DNA from: an uncultured Clostridia bacterium
Lineage (GTDB): Bacteria > Bacillota > Clostridia > Oscillospirales > Ruminococcaceae
Length of the DNA stretch: 64,000 nucleotides
Reading direction: 5' to 3'
NCBI GenBank assembly: GCA_944387315.1
Contig: CALXEL010000116.1
Coordinates: 30,537-94,536, forward strand
Part shown: one piece after another, positions 1 to 7,730 of the stretch
Numbering within the stretch: the first letter of the stretch is position 1
How the letters are laid out: every line of letters starts with the position of its first letter
The notes under the pieces: model-generated
Told to the model about the DNA's origin: nothing
The model's database searches: none
The model's input: only the letters and a program-made list of their open reading frames with translations
Program-made: the position numbers and the translations under genes

Positions 1-851
1 ATCAGCACAACGGAATCCCGCAGCAGTTGTCCAACCGATTCCATATCCAGGTGGATTCCCTGGCGGTGTAGAAGCTCCTCTGGATTGATTTCTCCCAGGA
101 CAGGCTGGGTATGGGCGTTTTGATCGCTGAGTCCGAACCGTTTGATCCAGATTTTGGAGGACACAGCCAGAGCAAGCAGCTGTTCCAACCGATCTGGAGA
201 AATCTTGTCAATAGCCAGTACAATTCCCTTTACCTGGTAGTCGGATATCAATGGGCCAGCCTGTGCCAAAGTACCCAGCACTTTGAGCCCTCCCGCTCGG
301 GTGCCTGGCCCAACGAAATCATCCAGGTATCCCACTGGGGTCAATCCCTCTTTGGCGTTTTCGGTGAGCCGTTCCGCTAACAGCTGGCCCAATTCACCGG
401 CACCATAAATGAATACCTTACTGTTGTTGGGAGAAAAAATGCCCTTGGTGCGTAAAAAGGACAGCAAAAGCCCAAGGATGACCCGGCCCAGGCATTGGGC
501 GGCGAAAAGAGAAAAACAGGTAATGGCGATCACTTCCCAGGGGACTCCTAAACCTTTGATGCGGTCGATCCACAAGATAACCCCTCCACAGGCCAATGCC
601 ACTACACATTGCCGCAAGGGCATCCAGAGGGCGGTACGCCGTATGTTTTTTTGATATCCGCCAAACAGCATGGTAAACCCAATGGCAAGAAAACCATTGA
701 TGACAATGAGTTCTAATTGGTGGGTTAGGTAATATGCGGGAATGGGACGTACAAAGCTGAAGCTGAGGCGAAAGCCAGCGGCAATGCTAAAGGCTGCGGA
801 AAGCAGGTCCCATAGGGTTAAACAAGTTACAATAAAAGAATGTTGGATCAT
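1..851 (-). CDS. Membrane polysaccharide biosynthesis protein (CapD/FlaA1-like), 3' part missing
   Basis: This is the first 283 residues of a protein whose C-terminus lies beyond the left edge. Four hydrophobic segments (about residues 5-25, 45-65, 80-95 and 105-130) are followed by a Rossmann-type nucleotide-binding start, YGAGELGQ, near residue 149. This is the layout of membrane-bound nucleotide-sugar dehydratases/epimerases of the CapD/FlaA1/WbpM family, which modify UDP-sugars for capsule or surface glycans. The catalytic SDR domain would be in the missing part, so the exact reaction cannot be read. The ATG is preceded by GGAGG at 6-nt spacing. It is transcribed divergently from corA. 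Confidence 0.75.
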   Translation of the reverse strand, partial: MIQHSFIVTCLTLWDLLSAAFSIAAGFRLSFSFVRPIPAYYLTHQLELIVINGFLAIGFTMLFGGYQKNIRRTALWMPLRQCVVALACGGVILWIDRIKGLGVPWEVIAITCFSLFAAQCLGRVILGLLLSFLRTKGIFSPNNSKVFIYGAGELGQLLAERLTENAKEGLTPVGYLDDFVGPGTRAGGLKVLGTLAQAGPLISDYQVKGIVLAIDKISPDRLEQLLALAVSSKIWIKRFGLSDQNAHTQPVLGEINPEELLHRQGIHLDMESVGQLLRDSVVL

Positions 852-1056
852 GGATTTCCTCCGCTTTGCTCTAATACCGTTAGTATGCCGCGTATTGGGT
901 GTTTTACCCAACCAAAAGTATAGAGAAAACAGAAAAAACCAAAAACAAAAATATACTCTAAAACAGTGAAATTGGGCGAAATTTCTTTAATTTTACTCTA
1001 TTTTTACAAACAACTTCAGATATTGCCTATTTTTTCTTTGTTTTGCCAAGAATCTC
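852..1056. other. AT-rich divergent intergenic region with a small hairpin
   Basis: This is the upstream region of the capsule-type gene. It contains a perfect small inverted repeat, TTGGGT/ACCCAA with a 5-nt loop (895-911), that would lie in the 5' leader of the minus-strand gene, then long A/T tracts. No open frame with a ribosome binding site was seen. A TATACT hexamer on the minus strand lacks a good -35 partner. Confidence 0.4.
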
Positions 1057-1084
1057 TTGAAATCACGTTTTTATGTGGTATAAT
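1057..1084 (+). promoter_or_regulatory. Sigma-A-type promoter for corA leader
   Basis: TTGAAA (1057-1062), a 16-nt spacer and TATAAT (1079-1084) form a near-consensus vegetative promoter. Transcription would start near 1091 and give a leader of about 140 nt before corA, including a short open frame with a perfect ribosome binding site. Confidence 0.7.
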
Positions 1085-1126
1085 AACCAATGGTTTATTC
1101 TAATAGTGATTGCAGGAGGTGAGGTT

Positions 1127-1201
1127 GTGAGTCCGGACCCTGGAATATGTGGCATATCTGAAAAATGGAATCAAATATCGGGGAATGGGCACACAATTTA
1201 G
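1127..1201 (+). CDS. Possible 24-codon leader peptide upstream of corA
   Basis: A GTG-initiated frame of 24 codons ending in TAG follows AGGAGGTGA, a near-perfect Shine-Dalgarno sequence, at about 7-nt spacing. The corA start 31 nt downstream has only a weak AGGGGA. The predicted peptide (starting with VSPDPGICGI) matches no family I know. It may be a translated regulatory leader, or the ribosome site could be chance. Expression is inferred only from the ribosome binding site and promoter. Confidence 0.35.
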   Translation: MSPDPGICGISEKWNQISGNGHTI

Positions 1202-1231
1202 CCGTCCCCGGGAATAGGGGAAGCAATAGCG

Positions 1232-2161
1232 ATGATACGTTTTTACAAGGGAGTGGACGGCCGGGTTTCCCAACTGGCAGAATACGATGAGGGCTGTTGG
1301 ATTTCGGCGGTTTCCCCCAGCGAGGATGAGATCAATTATCTGGTACATGAGGCAAAAGCGGATCCGGAATTTGTGCGGGCTGCTTTGGATGAAGAGGAAT
1401 CCTCCCGAATTGAAACAGAAGAGAATCAAACCCTGGTCATTGTGGACGTCCCGGTAGCGGAACAGCAGGACGACGCAACGGTGATCTATTCCACTATGCC
1501 TATGGGGATTATTTTGACACCAGCCAATGTGATTACTGTATGTCTGCGGGAGAATATAGTGATCAGTGATATAGCTGGTGGGCAGGTTAAAAATGTACAG
1601 ACCCATTTAAAAACCCGTTTTTTGCTAAATTTGTTGCTGCGGGTGGCCTCCCGTTTTTTGTTTTACCTTAAGCAGATTGACCGTATGTCCTCCCGCACTG
1701 AAAAGCAGCTTCATCAGTCGATGAAAAACCAGGAGCTGATCCAGCTGTTGGGATTGGAAAAATCCCTGGTGTATTTTTCCACTTCGCTGAAATCCAATGA
1801 GATTACTTTGGAGAAAATTTTGCGGGGACGTTTTATCAAACTGTATGATGAGGACCAGGATATTTTGGAGGATGTGCTCATTGAGGTCAAACAGGCCATT
1901 GAGATGTGTAACATCTATTCCAGCATTCTGTCTGGAACCATGGATGCCTTTGCCTCCATTATCTCCAACAATCTGAATATTGTTATGAAGATTTTGACCT
2001 CCCTGACCATTGTCATGGCCATTCCTACAATGGTTTCCAGTTTTTATGGAATGAATGTGGACTTTTTGCCGCTGCCTTTTTTCTGGTTCCCAGTATTGCT
2101 TTCGGTATTGCTCACTGGGTTGGTGGCATTGATCCTTGTGAAAAAAGGAATGTTTCATTAA
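1232..2161 (+). CDS. corA: CorA family magnesium/divalent cation transporter
   Basis: This 309-residue protein has CorA architecture: a long soluble N-terminal funnel (about 1-245) and two C-terminal transmembrane helices separated by the signature YGMN (GMN at 273-275) that forms the pore entrance. The last residues are a short basic tail, also typical. CorA homopentamers in the cytoplasmic membrane conduct Mg2+ down its electrochemical gradient; some relatives carry Co2+ or Ni2+ or act in efflux. The gene has its own promoter and terminator. The weak ribosome site (AGGGGA) beneath a short leader frame suggests translational or attenuation control, which is inference. Confidence 0.92.
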   Translation: MIRFYKGVDGRVSQLAEYDEGCWISAVSPSEDEINYLVHEAKADPEFVRAALDEEESSRIETEENQTLVIVDVPVAEQQDDATVIYSTMPMGIILTPANVITVCLRENIVISDIAGGQVKNVQTHLKTRFLLNLLLRVASRFLFYLKQIDRMSSRTEKQLHQSMKNQELIQLLGLEKSLVYFSTSLKSNEITLEKILRGRFIKLYDEDQDILEDVLIEVKQAIEMCNIYSSILSGTMDAFASIISNNLNIVMKILTSLTIVMAIPTMVSSFYGMNVDFLPLPFFWFPVLLSVLLTGLVALILVKKGMFH

Positions 2162-2170
2162 ATAAAAAAA

Positions 2171-2199
2171 CTGCCAGGCTTATGCCTGGCAGTTTTTTT
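2171..2199. terminator. Terminator shared by convergent corA and degV
   Basis: Perfect 9-bp stem CTGCCAGGC/GCCTGGCAG with a TTAT loop, followed by seven T and preceded by seven A, so it can act in both directions. Confidence 0.9.
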
Positions 2200-2206
2200 G
2201 ATGGAA

Positions 2207-3049
2207 TTATTTTTTAGGGGTGTAAAACTGAATGGCTAAAGTGCCCGGGCCAGTATGGGTCCCAACCACTACACCGATCTCCTGTAAATAGAACCGGCTG
2301 GCTTTCAGCAGAGGGGAAGCCTGTTCCATATAGGACTGGGCATCCTCCAGCCGGTCGGAATGGGCGAAAGCAATGGGCAGGGAGGAATCAGTTCCCAGTG
2401 TGTTGGCCTGTTCCACCATCCACTCACAGCTTTTACGCAATCCTCTGGCTTTGTGTACCAGAGTGACAACGCCGTCCTTAACCATAATAACTGGTTTGAT
2501 TCCCAGAAGTCCGCCCATAAAGGCAGCGGTGGAGGAGAGACGTCCACCTTTTTGGAGATAAGTGAGATTGTCAATGGCCGCGTAAATAACTACCCGGCTT
2601 TTCATTTCGGTGATGGACTGGTAAATTTGCTGGGCACTGTCTCCCCGTTCCCGCATAGCGATGGCCTCGTAGATCAGGGAGGACAAGCCCACCGCTACTG
2701 TGCCGGAATCGATGAGATAGATATTTTCACGCCCCAGCTGCTCTTTGGCGATTACCGCCGACTGGTAGGTACCGCTGAGGGGAGAGGCCAAAAAAATACC
2801 CACAATATCATCCTGTGGATCGCCCTCTTCAAAAAGCTGGATAAATGTACCGGGACTGACCTGGCTGGTAACCGGAAGCTGCTCACTGGTACGCATTTTA
2901 TTGTAGAATTCCTTGTGGCTGATACTGATTCCATCCAGGTACTCCTCCTCTCCAAAATGAACGGTGAGAGGGGCAATCTGAATTCCCAATTCCTGCTGGA
3001 GAGAGGGGTCAATATCACAGGTACTGTCGGTAATAATACGAATTGCCAT
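2207..3049 (-). CDS. DegV family fatty-acid-binding protein
   Basis: This 280-residue protein begins with the DegV signature (ITDSTCDI near residues 6-13) and spans the full two-domain EDD fold. DegV/FakB proteins bind a fatty acid and, with the FakA kinase, present acyl-phosphate for phospholipid synthesis. No fakA is in view. The start lies 5 nt after the stop of the MarR gene on the same strand, so the two are probably co-transcribed. That fits regulation by a FabT-like lipid regulator, although the ligand is not shown by sequence alone. Confidence 0.9.
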   Translation of the reverse strand: MAIRIITDSTCDIDPSLQQELGIQIAPLTVHFGEEEYLDGISISHKEFYNKMRTSEQLPVTSQVSPGTFIQLFEEGDPQDDIVGIFLASPLSGTYQSAVIAKEQLGRENIYLIDSGTVAVGLSSLIYEAIAMRERGDSAQQIYQSITEMKSRVVIYAAIDNLTYLQKGGRLSSTAAFMGGLLGIKPVIMVKDGVVTLVHKARGLRKSCEWMVEQANTLGTDSSLPIAFAHSDRLEDAQSYMEQASPLLKASRFYLQEIGVVVGTHTGPGTLAIQFYTPKK

Positions 3050-3054
3050 TTGTG

Positions 3055-3522
3055 TTATACTCCTTTACTGCAAAGAGAATTTGAATTGGCTTGAGCAAGA
3101 AAAAAATCTTCAACTGTAGCCAGAGCGTGGGACAGCACTTGTAGCTCCTGCTGATCCAGACCACTGACGATTGCCTCGGTCATTTTCTCGTGGAACTGGG
3201 CGTGACAGGTGTTTGCCTCCAATCCCAGAGGGGTTGGCTCTACATGGACAATTCTGCGGTCGGTGGTCTCCCGTTTCCGAAGGAGATATCCCTTTTGTTC
3301 CAGGGTTTTGACCGCTACAGTAAGAGAACCTATGGTGATGCCCAGCACCTGGGAAAGGGCACCCATAGTATTGTTGACTCCCGCTTTGACAACCGCTTCA
3401 ATGACATGAAATTCATTGACAGACAGGTTGGAGTAGGATGAGCTGGCCAGCGCCTGTTGTTCCTGCCGCAGCAGGTGGTTAAAAATGTCCACTAAAAACC
3501 GTCCAATGGTTTCCTGTTCCAT
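3055..3522 (-). CDS. MarR family transcriptional regulator
   Basis: This 155-residue winged-helix regulator has the recognition region around residues 50-105, including a wing-like LRKRETTDRRIVHVEPT segment. The ATG encoding MEQETIG was chosen because longer in-frame extensions run through the promoter and operator. An AAGGAG lies 12 nt upstream, slightly far. It overlies the degV transcription unit, and its own promoter contains a 17-bp palindrome. That arrangement, with a fatty-acid-binding partner, resembles FabT, the MarR-type repressor of lipid synthesis in other Firmicutes; the assignment to FabT is inference. Confidence 0.88.
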   Translation of the reverse strand: MEQETIGRFLVDIFNHLLRQEQQALASSSYSNLSVNEFHVIEAVVKAGVNNTMGALSQVLGITIGSLTVAVKTLEQKGYLLRKRETTDRRIVHVEPTPLGLEANTCHAQFHEKMTEAIVSGLDQQELQVLSHALATVEDFFLAQANSNSLCSKGV

Positions 3523-3564
3523 CCCTGGTTTTCGCTCCTTTTGGTACAGTGAAATCCGCTGAAT

Positions 3565-3618
3565 ATTTTGAACTTCAAAATGCTTATTGAGGATAGCACA
3601 AAGTTTGGCAGAAGTCAA
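3565..3618 (-). promoter_or_regulatory. marR-degV promoter with palindromic operator
   Basis: On the minus strand TTGACT (3613-3618), a 17-nt spacer and TATCCT (3590-3595) form the promoter. Eight bases downstream of the -10 lies a perfect 8-1-8 palindrome, ATTTTGAA-N-TTCAAAAT (3565-3581), covering the expected start site. Location and symmetry suit an autorepressor operator. Confidence 0.7.
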
Positions 3619-3650
3619 GAGAATCCCAGCCTCATATTCCCTTAAAAATA

Positions 3651-3676
3651 ACAAAGCTCCGGTAGATAACCGGAGC
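3651..3676 (-). terminator. Terminator of the SpoIIM-family gene
   Basis: 8-bp stem GCTCCGGT/ACCGGAGC with a short loop, followed on the minus strand by TTTGTTATTTTT. It starts 8 nt after the stop codon and insulates the downstream marR promoter. Confidence 0.8.
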
Positions 3677-3683
3677 GGTTTCA

Positions 3684-4307
3684 TTAGGATAACCAGGTTA
3701 AAAGCAGAGGTGTTACGGTACACTCGATGATAGCGGCCAGGATAAAGAGAGGGACAATCCAGAGAAAGTAAAGCTGAAGGAGCCCATAGAGTGTCTCCTG
3801 AAATTCCAAAGGGCCATACTTTTTCAGAATCATGCGGGTGAGGGTGATACAGAGGCGGAGGCCCAGCGCGCCGCTGAGCAAAAGGGCGGGAATTTCAAAA
3901 ATACCGTGGGGCAGAATACCTGCCGCAAAGAGAACAGGGGAGAGCCCTATAAGGGAATACATGGCGGCAACCACTCCCAAGATGGCCGCGTTTAGAAATA
4001 CGGACAGACAGGAGATGCATAAAAAGGGGATCAGGCCGTAAAAAATACTGAAGAGGCTGGCTTGCAGATTGTTCCATAGCAGCCGTCCCAAGGCCAGGGA
4101 CCCATCGCTCTGGGTGATCCCCTTCTCCTGAATCAAAGCGGACAGTTGTTGGAACAATTCGTAGGCTGTGGCAGGGTAAAGAAGCAGCAACAACCAACTG
4201 GCCACACCGGTTACTACAAAAAGGGTAACACAAAACAGGAAGGGTCGGCGGACCCGCTGATTAAAAAAGGTCCAGGCTTCCCGGTATTGCTCCTTTAATA
4301 GGCCCAT
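3684..4307 (-). CDS. Stage II sporulation protein M (SpoIIM) family membrane protein
   Basis: This 207-residue integral membrane protein has about five hydrophobic segments and the family signature ILPHGIFEIPALLLSGALG near residue 130. In Bacillus, SpoIIM joins SpoIID and SpoIIP in the peptidoglycan-degrading engulfment machine; many family members outside that operon are uncharacterised membrane proteins. Here no spoIID/P neighbours are seen and the promoter looks vegetative, so a sporulation role is not established. GGAGGG lies 9 nt before the ATG. Confidence 0.85.
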   Translation of the reverse strand: MGLLKEQYREAWTFFNQRVRRPFLFCVTLFVVTGVASWLLLLLYPATAYELFQQLSALIQEKGITQSDGSLALGRLLWNNLQASLFSIFYGLIPFLCISCLSVFLNAAILGVVAAMYSLIGLSPVLFAAGILPHGIFEIPALLLSGALGLRLCITLTRMILKKYGPLEFQETLYGLLQLYFLWIVPLFILAAIIECTVTPLLLTWLS

Positions 4308-4383
4308 AGAGAGTCCCTCCTTTTGGAAATCTTGTGCAGTATCCAGATCCGGCGGTTTGTAATCTCGCTAAGCTGTACCGGCT

Positions 4384-4412
4384 ATTATACCACAGCTTTA
4401 AAAATTCTGCAA
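4384..4412 (-). promoter_or_regulatory. Promoter for the SpoIIM-family gene
   Basis: Minus-strand TTGCAG (4407-4412), 17-nt spacer, TATAAT (4384-4389). The -35 touches the U-tract side of the upstream terminator. Confidence 0.65.
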
Positions 4413-4440
4413 AAATGCCCCGAAACATTTCCGGGGCATT
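4412..4440 (-). terminator. Terminator of the M20 peptidase gene
   Basis: Minus-strand hairpin AATGCCCCG/CGGGGCATT with a 10-nt loop followed by TTTTTGC, 25 nt after the peptidase stop. Confidence 0.85.
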
Positions 4441-4465
4441 TGAATGGTATTCTGTTTTTCTGGGA

Positions 4466-5572
4466 TTAATCGGCATAGCAGAGAACAATTTGTTCTACCA
4501 TTTCACCGGCGCGGATCAGATCCTCTACATAGATGTGTTCACCATTGCTGTGGTTGTTAAAATATCCGCTGGCCAGTCCAACACACTGAATTCCATGCTC
4601 GTTAAAGCGGTTGGCATCCATGCCGCCCATACCGGTTTCTACCAGCATGGTCAGTCCCATCTTGTCATAGACCTTTTTCATAAGCTGAATACAGGGCTGG
4701 TCCTCGGTTACATTGAAGGCTTTGTATGTAATGTCCGCTTCGGTTTTTACTACAGCGCCTGTTCCCTCTACCACCTGCTGGCAGTACTGTTCAAATTTTT
4801 CGATGTATTGCAGCAGTTTTTCATGGTTGCGGCTGCGGGTTTCACCCAATACACAGGCATAGTCACAGATTACATTGGTAGCGCTGCCTCCCGCATGGAA
4901 AATGGCATAGTTGGCGGTGCTCTCGGAATCCAGCCGGCCAGTTGGCAGGTTGGCTACCATTTTAGCGGCGTATTTGAGAGCGTCAATTCCCTTTTCTGGA
5001 CCGTTGCCAGAGTGAGCCGCTTTTCCGAACACCTCAATTTTCAGCTGGGCGCCCGAGGGAGCCCCCGCTACAATTCGTCCAATTCTGCCGGGGGAGTCAA
5101 TACAATATCCAATCTTGGACTGGAGTTTGCTCATATCAAAGTAACGGCTTCCCGACAATTCTTTTTCTTCACTGACTGAGAAAACCACTTCAATCCGGCA
5201 GTGGGGTTTTCCACTGGCTTTAATACGGCGCAGTCCATCCAATATAGCTACTACACCAGCCAGATCATCGGCAGCCAATACAGTGGTACCGTCGCTGACT
5301 ACTTTTCCGTCCTCAATGCGGGGTTGGATGCCAAACCCATTGGCATCCCGGTCCATATGGGCGTTAAATAGAACAGATCCTGGCAATGTGCCTTCCAGGA
5401 CAGCAAAAATATTACCTGTGTTGCCGCCAAAATGGGAACCTGCATCGTCTTCTTCCACAGTGCAGCCCAATTCCAACAGTTTGGGCTTTACCCAATCGGC
5501 GATTTTGCGCTCATCTTTTGAGATACAATCTGTTTTTACCAACTCAAAAAATTCTTCCAGAATACGTTCCAT
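4466..5572 (-). CDS. M20 family metallopeptidase (PepT-like)
   Basis: This 368-residue enzyme has the two-zinc M20 layout: NAHMDRD (H72, D74), the bridging aspartate in AADD (102-103), catalytic SEEKE (about 134-138), a dimerisation lid domain (about 180-290), and a late histidine in NNHSNGEH. It resembles PepT/PepT2 exopeptidases that release N-terminal residues from small peptides in the cytoplasm. Substrate is not determined. A GTG 12 nt upstream is possible, but the ATG has better spacing from AGAGGTG. It is divergent from the FMN-binding glutamate-synthase-like gene, with a shared palindrome between their promoters. Confidence 0.88.
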   Translation of the reverse strand: MERILEEFFELVKTDCISKDERKIADWVKPKLLELGCTVEEDDAGSHFGGNTGNIFAVLEGTLPGSVLFNAHMDRDANGFGIQPRIEDGKVVSDGTTVLAADDLAGVVAILDGLRRIKASGKPHCRIEVVFSVSEEKELSGSRYFDMSKLQSKIGYCIDSPGRIGRIVAGAPSGAQLKIEVFGKAAHSGNGPEKGIDALKYAAKMVANLPTGRLDSESTANYAIFHAGGSATNVICDYACVLGETRSRNHEKLLQYIEKFEQYCQQVVEGTGAVVKTEADITYKAFNVTEDQPCIQLMKKVYDKMGLTMLVETGMGGMDANRFNEHGIQCVGLASGYFNNHSNGEHIYVEDLIRAGEMVEQIVLCYAD

Positions 5573-5618
5573 AATCAGTACCACCTCTTTCTGTATATTG
5601 GGGATTTCCCATGACTTT

Positions 5619-5647
5619 AGTATAGTTTAAGATCAATGCATTGTCAA
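5619..5647 (-). promoter_or_regulatory. Strong promoter for the M20 peptidase
   Basis: Minus-strand consensus TTGACA (5642-5647), 17-nt spacer, TATACT (5619-5624). Confidence 0.8.
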
Positions 5648-5654
5648 TAAAACG

Positions 5655-5673
5655 TATCAAAGTATCTTTGATA
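5655..5673. promoter_or_regulatory. 19-bp perfect palindrome between divergent promoters
   Basis: TATCAAAG-TAT-CTTTGATA is a perfect 8-3-8 inverted repeat located 7 bp beyond the peptidase -35 and 19 bp before the -35 of the glutamate-synthase-like gene. It is a likely binding site for a dimeric regulator controlling one or both genes. The regulator is not identified. Confidence 0.6.
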
Positions 5674-5692
5674 AACTTTTTCTGGTTGGCAA

Positions 5693-5720
5693 TTGCTTTC
5701 CCAATGGGATGTGCTATAAT
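5693..5720 (+). promoter_or_regulatory. Promoter for the glutamate-synthase-like gene
   Basis: TTGCTT (5693-5698), 16-nt spacer, TATAAT (5715-5720); leader of about 70 nt. Confidence 0.7.
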
Positions 5721-5798
5721 AAAAGACGGAGTTGTGCCATACACAAGGTGTGGCATATGGTCGAACAAAGAAACTACATACAGAAAAGGATGATATTG

Positions 5799-7322
5799 AT
5801 GTCTTACAGTCCGACCCTCAGTTCTGGTTTTTCTGGAACAAAGAATCGTGTTCCCAATCACATTTCTCCTCTGTCTGGCATGTGTTCCGCCTGTAATGGT
5901 ACCTGTCCCGGCCTTTGCGATATTGGCCGTTCGGTGACTCGTGGCTCCGAGGCGGTTTATCCAGTAGGAGGCGATAAAAACCAGTTCGGTTCGGAGAAAA
6001 ACTATCCGGTGGACTATTCCTGTTTTAATATCAATGGCCGGGTTTTCGGCGCGGAAGGATGTCGCGCGGATGAGGAAAATCTGTCCGCTTTGGATGCCAA
6101 TTTAGGCTGTGAAATCGGTGTTTTTCATCCCATCCGTTTGAAAGCTCCCTTTATTCTGCCTGCTATGGCCAAGCTGGACTGGGCTGACTACTATGCTGGT
6201 GCCGCTATGGCTGGTGTACTGGTAGTAATTGGTGAGTCGGCTATTGGTAAGGATTCTGAGCGTGTGATGGAAGGCGGAAAGATTAAGCACTCTCCCATGC
6301 TGGTTAAAATGGTAGAGTCCTTCCGTAAGTACTATCATGGTTATGGCGATATTATTTTGCAGGCAAACCGGGATGATGATCGCAACGGCGTATTGGAATA
6401 CGGCATTAAGGAGCTGGGTGTCACCTCGGTAGAGATCAAATTTGGCCAAGCCGCTAAGGGTATCCAGAGCATGGGTTGGGTCAAATCTTTGGAGAAGGCG
6501 CTGAAAGCTCACGAAGAAGGACATTTGATCATTCCCGATCCCACCGATCCCAAGGTACAGGAGAACTTTAAAAATGGGGTGGGCCCCTACTTTGTGAAAG
6601 CTGGCCGTCTGCCCATGTGGGATGAAGGCAGCTTTACCCGCAGAGTGACAGAGCTGCGGGAGATGGGTGCCAAAAACATTTTCGTCAAGATGACTGGTTA
6701 TGATCCCGAAGACATCCGTCGTGTACTCTCCATGTGTTCCATTGCCCGGGTAGATATGGTGACCTTTGATGGAGCTGGCGGCGGCAGCGGCAACAGCCCC
6801 TGTAAGATGATGAATGAGTGGAGCATTCCCACAGTGGAGCTGGAATCCATTGTATATGAGATCCTTAAAGAGATGGAAGCCAAGGGAATGGAACTGCCCA
6901 AGGTTGCCATTACCGGTGGTTTTGCCATGGAGGATCAAGTTTTCAAGGCTTTGGCTTTTGGTGAGAAATATGTCTCTATGGTAGGTATTGGCAGAGCAGC
7001 CATGGCGGCTGCTATGGCTGGCAAGAAGATTGGGGAACTGATTGAAAAAGGTGAAATCCCCAAGGATTTGCAGGAATTTGGTACCACAGTACCGGAAATT
7101 TTTGTGGATGTACGCCGTCTGCGAGCTATTTATGGTCCTGAAGCGGATCAGTTCCCCACAGGTGCCATCGGCTTGTACTCCTATCTGGAGCGGGTATCCT
7201 TTGGTATCCAGCAGTTCCTGGCCCTCAACCGGAAATTTGATGTAAAATACGCCAGCAGAAGAGACCTGTGGCCTTTGACTCGGGAAGCAAGAGAACTGCT
7301 CAATGGTCAGTACAATAAATAA
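5799..7322 (+). CDS. FMN-binding glutamate synthase family protein (stand-alone GltB-like domain)
   Basis: This 507-residue protein contains the FMN-binding, TIM-barrel central domain of glutamate synthase, including the glycine-rich DGAGGGSG loop that contacts the flavin. It lacks the glutamine amidotransferase domain of full GltB. The N-terminus carries a cysteine cluster (C29, C32, C36, C40; CSACNGTCPGLC) likely to bind a metal or Fe-S centre. Clostridial members are common but the physiological reaction is uncertain; glutamate synthesis is only a family-level guess. ATG was chosen because AAAAGGA lies 8 nt upstream; longer frames would overlap the promoter. Monocistronic. Confidence 0.85.
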   Translation: MSYSPTLSSGFSGTKNRVPNHISPLSGMCSACNGTCPGLCDIGRSVTRGSEAVYPVGGDKNQFGSEKNYPVDYSCFNINGRVFGAEGCRADEENLSALDANLGCEIGVFHPIRLKAPFILPAMAKLDWADYYAGAAMAGVLVVIGESAIGKDSERVMEGGKIKHSPMLVKMVESFRKYYHGYGDIILQANRDDDRNGVLEYGIKELGVTSVEIKFGQAAKGIQSMGWVKSLEKALKAHEEGHLIIPDPTDPKVQENFKNGVGPYFVKAGRLPMWDEGSFTRRVTELREMGAKNIFVKMTGYDPEDIRRVLSMCSIARVDMVTFDGAGGGSGNSPCKMMNEWSIPTVELESIVYEILKEMEAKGMELPKVAITGGFAMEDQVFKALAFGEKYVSMVGIGRAAMAAAMAGKKIGELIEKGEIPKDLQEFGTTVPEIFVDVRRLRAIYGPEADQFPTGAIGLYSYLERVSFGIQQFLALNRKFDVKYASRRDLWPLTREARELLNGQYNK

Positions 7323-7337
7323 GTAAATCACAATAAG

Positions 7338-7369
7338 AAAGGAGCCTCTGGGAGGCTCCTTTCTTTATT
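7338..7369 (+). terminator. Terminator of the glutamate-synthase-like gene
   Basis: 11-bp stem AAAGGAGCCTC/GAGGCTCCTTT with a TGG loop followed by CTTTATTT. Confidence 0.85.
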
Positions 7370-7643
7370 TGTTAATAATGCCAAATGAAAAATTGCTATA
7401 CTCAGCGATAGAGGACTGCTGTAATTATTGAATATATCGAATAAAAATCTCCGATTTAGTGTGTAAATATATGCTTTTTGTTAATTTTACGCAAATAAAT
7501 AAGGGGATTTAGATTGCTGTTTGCATGTAATTACGAAAAATTATTATACATTATCGGAGAAATATTGCTATTTCATTGACATTCTGTTGTGAAAATGCTT
7601 AAAAGTTGGGCTATAATTCTATACGATTCTCCAAATAAATCAA
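7370..7643. other. AT-rich intergenic region without a gene
   Basis: About 270 nt of very AT-rich DNA. I see no open frame with a ribosome binding site and no strong RNA fold. TTGACA (7576-7581) and TATAAT (7612-7617) both occur but are 30 nt apart, so they are not a matched promoter pair. Confidence 0.5.
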
Positions 7644-7672
7644 TTGTATTTTATACAAATTGGGATTATACT
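7644..7672 (+). promoter_or_regulatory. Antiporter promoter overlapping a palindrome
   Basis: TTGTAT (7644-7649), 17-nt spacer, TATACT (7667-7672). The -35 is one arm of the perfect palindrome TTGTAT-TTT-ATACAA (7644-7658), a possible operator. Downstream, AGGAG/CTCCT with a 6-nt loop followed by ATTTTTATTT could form a weak hairpin before the ribosome site. Confidence 0.6.
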
Positions 7673-7730
7673 TGTAAATCGTTGAAGGAGCCTGTACTCC
7701 TATTTTTATTTCAATGGGAGGATCGAATCT

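Noticed and set aside
1625..2158. A 177-codon antisense frame inside corA
   Set aside because: Opposite strand of a gene with the CorA GMN signature; no start signals.
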